Part shown: one piece after another, positions 25,906 to 30,954 of the stretch | Layout: each line of letters starts with the position of its first letter | How positions within the stretch are numbered: the first letter of the stretch is position 1 | Assembly (NCBI GenBank): GCA_016719055.1 | Contig: JADKAW010000031.1 | Location: 1-30,954, forward strand | Direction of reading: 5' to 3' | DNA: 30,954 nt | Origin: Candidatus Rhodoferax mariagerensis | Lineage (GTDB): Bacteria > Pseudomonadota > Gammaproteobacteria > Burkholderiales > Burkholderiaceae_C | Position numbers and translations under genes: made by a program | The notes under the pieces: generated by a model | Told to the model about the DNA's origin: nothing | Database searches by the model: none | Seen by the model: only the letters and a program-made list of their open reading frames with translations

Positions 25906-27229
25906 TCAGAAAAAGTAACGGGCATAGACCTCCAGACGATCGCTGGAAGGTTTCTCAAAAAACTCGGTACGGCTTGAACCCCGCAAGCGGGTCAGCCGCG
26001 AACGCAGTTCCCAGTTTGAGAATCCGGTGTAGCTGATTTCAGGCATGATCTGGTAGCTTCGGTCATTCAGATTAACCATGGCCGTCACCGACACAGCGCC
26101 ATAAACCCAATGGAAGGGTTCGCTCACGCTGGCTTTGACATACAGATAGTCGCGTGCCGGGTTGGGCCGACCGTAACCCGACTGAGCCACACTGCGCGCT
26201 TTGCTCAGCAGTGCGGCGGGCGCACCGGTTGCCAGCGCAGCGTCGAGAAATTGGCAATAGGCGGCCATTTCGGATTGCTCGTAACCCGAGCCGTTGTGAT
26301 AAATCTCGGCAATCCAGGTCACCTCGCCTTGCGTGAGGTAACGCAGCCCCAGCAAAAAGGAGTCCACATCCGCCTGTTGGCTGCTGGTGAGACCCGTGGC
26401 GCTCACCGTCGTGCGCGTGGCACCCAGCGTGCGCGCCCATTCGCCATGGATTTCCAGCGCCGTGCTGATGTTGCGCGAAAAGTCCACACCAAAACTCTCG
26501 GGCCGGGCACCTTTGGCGCGCCACATCACATCAACATCGGTGTCCCAGGCCAGCAGATACAGTTTGGCCGCCGGGTTCAGGTCGTGCGTCTGGCCAAAGT
26601 CGCTGTTCAGATTGCCGTCGGTGGGCACCAACAGACCTGTGACACTGATTGCAGAGATCGGCCCGCTCAAGGTTTGGGTCCATTCGCCGCTGGCCATGAC
26701 AAAACCCTCGCGCGAAGCGGCTGGGTCATTGGCATCTTTGGGCCGCTCGACCATCGCCACCGGGCTCCAGGCGTAGCCCTTGCCCCAGCGCTGCACGCGT
26801 TTGCCCACATCAAAACTCAGGCCTGGGCTGACGCTCCAGCGCAGACCACCCTCCATCACGGCCAAGTCCTTGGTGCTGCTGATCAGGGCGTCGTCAGCCC
26901 AACTGCCTTGGGCGCGTGCATCAAGCACCCCATCGCCCAGGTTAAGCTTGCTGCTGAGCTCCAGCGTGGGGGTGCTGGCGCAACAGATCAGGCGCGGCGG
27001 CACACAGGGTACGTCAATTTAAACGTTGAACCGTCGCCACGCAGCCTGAGGTATTCTTCTTTTTGCTCGATGTAGCCCGAGAATTCAAAGCTTTTTTTCT
27101 CGAATTCCGAGGCATCAAAGCTGAACTCCGGGGAGTTGGCAGTCTGGCGCAGGCCGGTGCAGTCAGCATACCGGTCAGAACCCACAGCACACCTGTCAGG
27201 GTGTTCCGGTCGCAACGCACAACACTCAC
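25906..27229 (-). CDS. Beta-barrel outer-membrane protein of an ABC/LolA-like module, two frame breaks
   Basis: About 440 residues. GTG start at 27229 overlaps the stop of the LolA-like gene (GTGA). A signal peptide follows (TLTGVLWVLTGMLTAPACA). The rest shows alternating hydrophobic strands with many aromatic residues (EFSFDASEFEKKSFEFSGYI, YQIMPEISYTGF) and ends RLEVYARYFF, with a terminal phenylalanine as expected for a barrel inserted by BAM. The frame changes near 27145 (after the signal peptide) and near 27015 (FKLTYPV to PPRLICCASTP); both joins restore a single protein. Position after ABC permease and LolA-like genes suggests it is the outer-membrane part of a lipid or lipoprotein export route; that is inference. 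Specific family not recognised. Confidence 0.7.
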
Positions 27230-27954
27230 TTGCGCAACTCCTCCAGCCGGGCCATATTGCCCTGGGTGAACACCTCGTCGGCAAAGTCACGTTTTTTCAG
27301 GCCCGAGTACAGCATCACCGATTTGTAATCCTTGTACAACGGGCTGTCGGTCTCGATGGTGGCCGGGCGCTTGATGCCACCGCCAAAGTCTTTGATGTCT
27401 TTGAAATGCAGGGTTTTGAGCAGCATGCCGCTGCTGGCATAGGCTTCAATGTCAACCGGCAAGATGAGTTTTTTGTCCACCGTCATCTTGAGTTTGTCGT
27501 ACGCCACCTCGCCGGTTTTGGCTTTGAGGTGCAGGGTGTAGAGCTTGTCGGTTTCATCGACCGCACTCACGTCGTACTCCACCGCGTAGTCCACACGCAT
27601 GATGTCGGCGTTGTTGAAGATGCCGCCGGTCACCGACTGCAGGCTGGTGATGCGCACCGGCTTGCCCACGTTGGGGATGTACAGCCACATGTTGTCGCCC
27701 TGGCGCAGGGTGCTGCGGCCCTTGTCGCTGCTGGGTTGCAGGAACAGGCTGGCCGTCTGGTCCTTGCCTTTCTTGACCGAATACAACACAAACTCTTTTT
27801 TGTTGCCATTGGGTTCGATGTTGATGAGCTTGCGGTAACTCTCATACGACTCGGGCTCCAGGTTGCGGTCGAGTTTTTTGAGAATCGCCACGCCATCCAC
27901 GGCGAAGGCAAGCAGGCTCAAAGTGGCGAGAACGATGGATTTGAGAAGTTTCAT
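27226..27954 (-). CDS. LolA-like outer-membrane lipoprotein-sorting protein
   Basis: A 242-residue periplasmic protein with a signal peptide (MKLLKSIVLATLSLLAFAVD). The body follows the incomplete beta-barrel LolA/LolB-like family: LYSVKKGKDQTASLFLQPSS, GDNMWLYIPNVGKPVRI, VDYAVEYDVS, then YTLHLKAKTGEVAYDKLKM and PATIETDSPLYKDYKSVMLY. Such proteins bind lipid acyl chains and are often encoded with FtsX-type permeases or RND pumps. It is not the housekeeping LolA. It lies 21 bases after the permease stop and overlaps the outer-membrane protein gene by four bases. Confidence 0.85.
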   Translation of the reverse strand: MKLLKSIVLATLSLLAFAVDGVAILKKLDRNLEPESYESYRKLINIEPNGNKKEFVLYSVKKGKDQTASLFLQPSSDKGRSTLRQGDNMWLYIPNVGKPVRITSLQSVTGGIFNNADIMRVDYAVEYDVSAVDETDKLYTLHLKAKTGEVAYDKLKMTVDKKLILPVDIEAYASSGMLLKTLHFKDIKDFGGGIKRPATIETDSPLYKDYKSVMLYSGLKKRDFADEVFTQGNMARLEELRK

Positions 27955-27975
27955 GATGTTGGTTTTTTCAAAGGT

Positions 27976-29215
27976 TCACACATGGCGCAGCGCCTGGATC
28001 GGGTCCATGCGGGCGGCACGCCAGGCCGGCTGCAAACTGGCCAACCCCGACACCAGAACTGCCAGCCCCAGCACGCCCAGCACTTCCGTCCAGTGTGGGG
28101 AGCAAGGTGATCTGCTCACGTCCAAAGTTGAACACCACCGGCCAGACATTCAGGGCAGCCACCACCGCGTAACTCAGCGCCACACCCGCCAGCGCACCAG
28201 CCAGGCCCAGCAGCAGGCCTTCGCTCAAGAAGATCGCCATCAGTTTGCGCGGCTGCGTGCCAATGGCGGCCAGTGTGCCAATTTCGCGAATGCGCTCATA
28301 AACTGCCATCAGCATCACGTTCATCACGCTCACCAGCACAATGGCGATCAGCATGACGCGGATAAAGAAGGTCATCATGTCGATCATCTGCACAATGTTG
28401 GCAAACGGCGACAGTTCGGCCCAGGTGTGCAACTCGGTGGCGGGCTTGTCTTCCTTGTTGCGGATGGTGTCAAGCGCAGCGGTCAGGCGTTTTTGGGCGA
28501 CCGACAGGGTTTCGATGTTTTTCAGCCGCACCGCCACTTCCATCACTTCTTCCTTGTCCATGCGCAGCAGTTCACGGGCATCCTTGATGTCGATGTAGCC
28601 GTCGCGCCCACCTGGGCCGGTAATGCCTTCCAGAATGCCGCCCACAATAAAGGTTTTGCCATTCACCGAGCCCGAGGCATTGGTGGCCACCAGCACCACC
28701 GAGTCACCCAGCTTGACTTTCATGCCTTTGGCCAGCAGGGCCGGCACCAGCACCTTGCCAGGCTCGACCAGAGGGCCGGTCTTATTGCCTTCGCTGATGC
28801 GCTGACGCAAAGCGGGCACGGCGGCATCTTCAGCGGCAGCGTCCACGCCGTTCAAGCGGATGCTGCTGTTCTCGGTAAAGTTGCTGAACATGGCACCCAG
28901 CTTGACACGCTTGGAATACGCTGCCACCGCCGGGTCGGCCTTGAGTGCTTCTTCAATCATGCCCACCGCTCTGGGCTGCAGGCTCATGGTCAGCGGCAGG
29001 TTATCCATCGAGGCGGTGTAACCCTTGCGGTGCACCTGCAGGTGGCCCAGCATGCTGTCGGTGATGGACCCAACCATGGTTTGTTTGAACGAGCCGGCAG
29101 CGGCCACAAACAGCAGCAGCGCCACCACGCCCAGCATGATCAGCAGCGCGGTAAGCAGCGTGCGGCGCTGGTAGCGCAACAGGTTGCGCATGGCCAGTTT
29201 CAGAGTTGAGCTCAT
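27976..29215 (-). CDS. FtsX/MacB-type ABC transporter permease, one frame break
   Basis: About 413 residues starting MSSTLKLAMRNLLRYQRRTL. The first membrane segment is near residues 20-42, then a large periplasmic domain of about 225 residues, then three membrane segments (FFIRVMLIAIVLVSVMNVML, LLLGLAGALAGVALSYAVVA and the last near the end). The layout matches LolC/E- and MacB-like permeases, which pull substrates from the outer face of the inner membrane. A strong GAAGGAG lies eight bases before the ATG at 29215. The frame breaks near 28105; the natural end WTEVLGVLGLAVLVSGLASL to PIQALRHV-stop lies in the next frame and ends at 27976. As given, the ATPase gene is in frame with it and no stop separates them. 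Confidence 0.85.
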
Positions 29216-29899
29216 GCGGTGGACTCCTTCGACCAGGCGACCATCTTCAAGTGTGAAGGTCTGCTCGGCTTCATGCATGATTTTGGGGTCGTGGGTGGAA
29301 AAGATGAAACTGGTGCCAAAGTCGTCGCGCATGGCTTTCATCAGGTTGAGCACTTTGTAGGCGGTGTCGTGGTCGAGGTTGGCGGTGGGCTCGTCGGCCA
29401 GCACCAGCTTGGGTTCACCCACCAGCGCGCGGGCCACGGCCACGCGCTGCTTTTGTCCGCCCGAGAGCTGGTCAGGCCGCTTGTGCGCCTGCTCGGTCAT
29501 GCCCACTGCGGCGATCATTTTGTTGACCCGCTCACGGCGCTTGGCCTCGCTCCAGCCGCGCACCATCAGCAACGGGTATTCGATGTTTTCGTAAGCGCTG
29601 AGCACCGGCACCAGATTGAAGTCCTGAAACACAAAGCCCAGGTGTTCACCCCGAAAGGTGGCCGCCGCACTGCGCGACAGGGTGCTGATGTCGGTGCCAT
29701 GCACCCGCAGTGTGCCGCTGCTGGGGTGGTCCAGGCAGCCAATCAGATTCAGCAAGGTCGATTTGCCGCTGCCCGAGGGGCCGACAAAGGCGGCAAACGC
29801 GCCTTCACCGATCTCAAAGCTCAGACCTTTCAGGGCCGACACGTCCTGATCACCCATGCGGTAGCTCTTGGTGATGTTGCTGGCTTGTATCAGTGGCAT
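29216..29899 (-). CDS. LolD/MacB-like ABC transporter ATP-binding protein
   Basis: About 228 residues. Walker A GPSGSGKST near residue 42, Q-loop in VFQDFNLVP near 92, signature LSGGQKQR near 145, Walker B LVLADEPTANLD near 165 and the H-loop in FSTHDPKI near 200 are all intact. PSGSGKSTLLNLIGCLDHPS and the LADEPTANLD form are typical of the LolD/MacB subgroup, which drives FtsX-type permeases. The frame runs straight into the permease without a stop. The usual arrangement is separate genes overlapping at ATGA (29215-29212); the TGA there is in another frame, so a one-base indel may have removed the stop. GGAGA precedes the ATG. Confidence 0.9.
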
Positions 29900-29949
29900 T
29901 GGGGGTCTCCGTCTGTGAGGGGTAGCTCAAAAGCGCAGGCAGGGTGGCA

Positions 29950-30351
29950 TCAGCCGGTGATCAAGCCGCGTGCCTTGCGCATGTCGCAGCCGCGCGACTG
30001 GGGCGCGGGCAAGGTGATGCCTTTTTCTGTGGCGCGCGCCTGCATGGCAGCGTGCTGCTCGGCCTGCACGGCTTTGCATTCGTCATACGTCTTCACGCTG
30101 GCCATGCGCGCCTGGTTGGCGGCGCGCTCCTCAGCAGTCATCAATGCCGCGCCAGGGCCTTGCATTCTTTGCATGCCTCGCCCCGCGCGTGCGCCCGGTT
30201 CAAGGCCATTCACACCGGCGCTCGCCTGCTGGGTACGCCACCCTGGCCCCATGGCTGCGCCCGGACCAGACTGGGCCAACACGGTGGCCGACAAAGCAGC
30301 CGTCAATGCGGTACCGATGGCCAATGATTTGAAAAATGTTGCGCTTGTCAT
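29950..30351 (-). CDS. Small secreted protein of unknown function
   Basis: A 133-residue protein with a signal peptide (FFKSLAIGTALTAALSATVL, cleavage near AQS). The mature part begins with a Gly/Pro/Met-rich stretch, then a charged helical region (LMTAEERAANQARMASVKTY, DECKAVQAEQHAAMQARATE) with two cysteines (DECK and RGCD) about 45 residues apart that could form a disulfide. I do not recognise a family. GGAGATCATC precedes the ATG. It is 50 bases before the ABC ATPase gene and is probably the first gene of that operon, so it may be a periplasmic accessory. Confidence 0.75.
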   Translation of the reverse strand: MTSATFFKSLAIGTALTAALSATVLAQSGPGAAMGPGWRTQQASAGVNGLEPGARAGRGMQRMQGPGAALMTAEERAANQARMASVKTYDECKAVQAEQHAAMQARATEKGITLPAPQSRGCDMRKARGLITG

Positions 30352-30954
30352 GATGATCTCCAGTGGTTGCGAAGGTGGGGCGCTGCCTGTGCCGTGTCCC
30401 TGGGGTGTATTGAAGCGCGCTTGTGTTTCGCCCAGATTGCTGAAACCCGGCTTTTTGCATCGCTGTGTTGCACTAAAGCCTGGCGTTACAGTGCGTTACA
30501 AAACTCGTCAGTTTTTGTTGTCTCACGCAGGCTGGGGGTCACGGTGGTGGGACGAGCGGGTGCTGCGCAGCAGTCAGACAGGGCGGCCCCTCATGCTGGA
30601 GTACCAGAAGTCGGGGCCACCCTGTCTGGCTGCTACGCCGATGCTGGAGAGTGCACAAGGGCAGTTTGAATACCGCAAGTTGTGCATCAACTGGTGTTCG
30701 ACGGATGGTGCTGGCCAAATCGTGCGAGCGCGTGGCATTTATATGAAATATTGGCCTGTAGCCCACGTTAAATATGCGCTTCTAGCTCTTCAATTTATAG
30801 CTAATCCTTTTGTTTGTTGGATGAACGTTGACGGGCTTCTTGAGACCCGTTGCCGAAGTAGCCGATTCCGATTTGCCTGCTCCAGACCGGGCACTCGCTT
30901 ATACAGACCAGCAGTCGGCTTTGTGGATACCATTTTCGCCAAAGTGGGCACCGC
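30352..30954. other. Right end, no gene recognised
   Basis: About 600 bases. It should include the promoter of the leftward ABC operon but no clear element was identified. It contains the 22-base inverted repeat at 30569-30634 and a short family-repeat-like stretch near 30779-30803 (CTTCTAGCTC, then TTTATAGCTAATCC). The last 140 bases do not match a gene I know. Confidence 0.35.
30569..30634. repeat. 22-base inverted repeat
   Basis: Arms AGCAGTCAGACAGGGCGGCC (30569-30590, ending CC) and GGGGCCACCCTGTCTGGCTG (30613-30634, ending CT) are reverse complements at 20 of 22 positions, with a 22-base loop. No T-run follows, so terminator function is doubtful; a REP-type or other small palindromic element is the alternative. 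Confidence 0.6.

Noticed and set aside
26110..29209. Long rightward open frames at 26110-27075, 27136-28110 and 27863-29209
   Set aside because: All are mirror images of the outer-membrane, LolA-like and permease genes, whose protein motifs, ribosome sites and tight overlaps are convincing; the opposite frames are His/Gln-rich shadows.

Overview
The window looks like chromosomal DNA of a Burkholderiales bacterium, most probably a Comamonadaceae relative of Rhodoferax or Polaromonas. The evidence is the protein types and gene order (pepA divergent from lptF-lptG, a short CbiX-type chelatase beside cysB), and a dispersed GACCTCTAGCG / AGCTGC-GCGC palindromic repeat that I associate with that family. 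No rRNA, tRNA, CRISPR array, complete insertion sequence or phage module was seen.

Layout. 1-6.8 kb is a housekeeping block: the 5' part of leucyl aminopeptidase pepA (leftward), then rightward lptF-lptG (LPS export permeases), a CbiX-like chelatase, cysB, a methionine-type aminotransferase and a FeeM-like N-acyltransferase fused to a PilZ domain. 6.8-12.2 kb is leftward: a secreted S1C serine protease, the remains of a PEP-CTERM surface-protein gene behind a well-formed sigma-54 promoter with upstream activator-like repeats, and prsT, the large TPR protein of exosortase/PEP-CTERM systems. 12.2-13.0 kb holds a duplicated composite repeat (REP-type inverted pairs plus the family repeat). 13.0-14.05 kb is an adenine-deaminase-type gene. 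14.1-20.9 kb is a leftward block with a cyclic-nucleotide-binding-domain/patatin phospholipase, a one-module NRPS (C-A-PCP-TE), a VTT-type membrane protein and a small PilZ protein; the first three overlap end to end. 21.4-25.35 kb is a run of toxin-antitoxin genes, all leftward: ParDE-like, BrnTA, an RHH antitoxin remnant, an orphan BrnA and TacAT, with a decayed unknown gene among them and family repeats between them. 25.9-30.35 kb is a leftward operon with a small secreted protein, a LolD/MacB-like ATPase, an FtsX-type permease, a periplasmic LolA-like protein and a beta-barrel outer-membrane protein. The right end is mostly non-coding.

How the genes relate. Three themes recur: envelope lipid and LPS traffic (LptFG, patatin, LolA-like/ABC/outer-membrane module), surface protein and matrix production (prsT and the PEP-CTERM gene under a sigma-54 promoter), and c-di-GMP sensing (two PilZ domains). 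The patatin-NRPS-VTT block together with a FeeM-type acyltransferase could make or remodel an N-acyl amino acid or aminolipid; that is inference.

Data quality. Many otherwise well-conserved genes are split by one- or two-base frame changes, often inside homopolymers (acyltransferase, prsT twice, adenine deaminase, NRPS, patatin, ABC permease, outer-membrane protein twice, probably pepA). Most look like missing bases and are more simply read as consensus errors than as gene decay, so those loci are given as single CDS features with the break stated. The PEP-CTERM gene, the RHH antitoxin fragment and the unknown gene at 23.8-24.4 kb look more decayed and are called pseudogenes.
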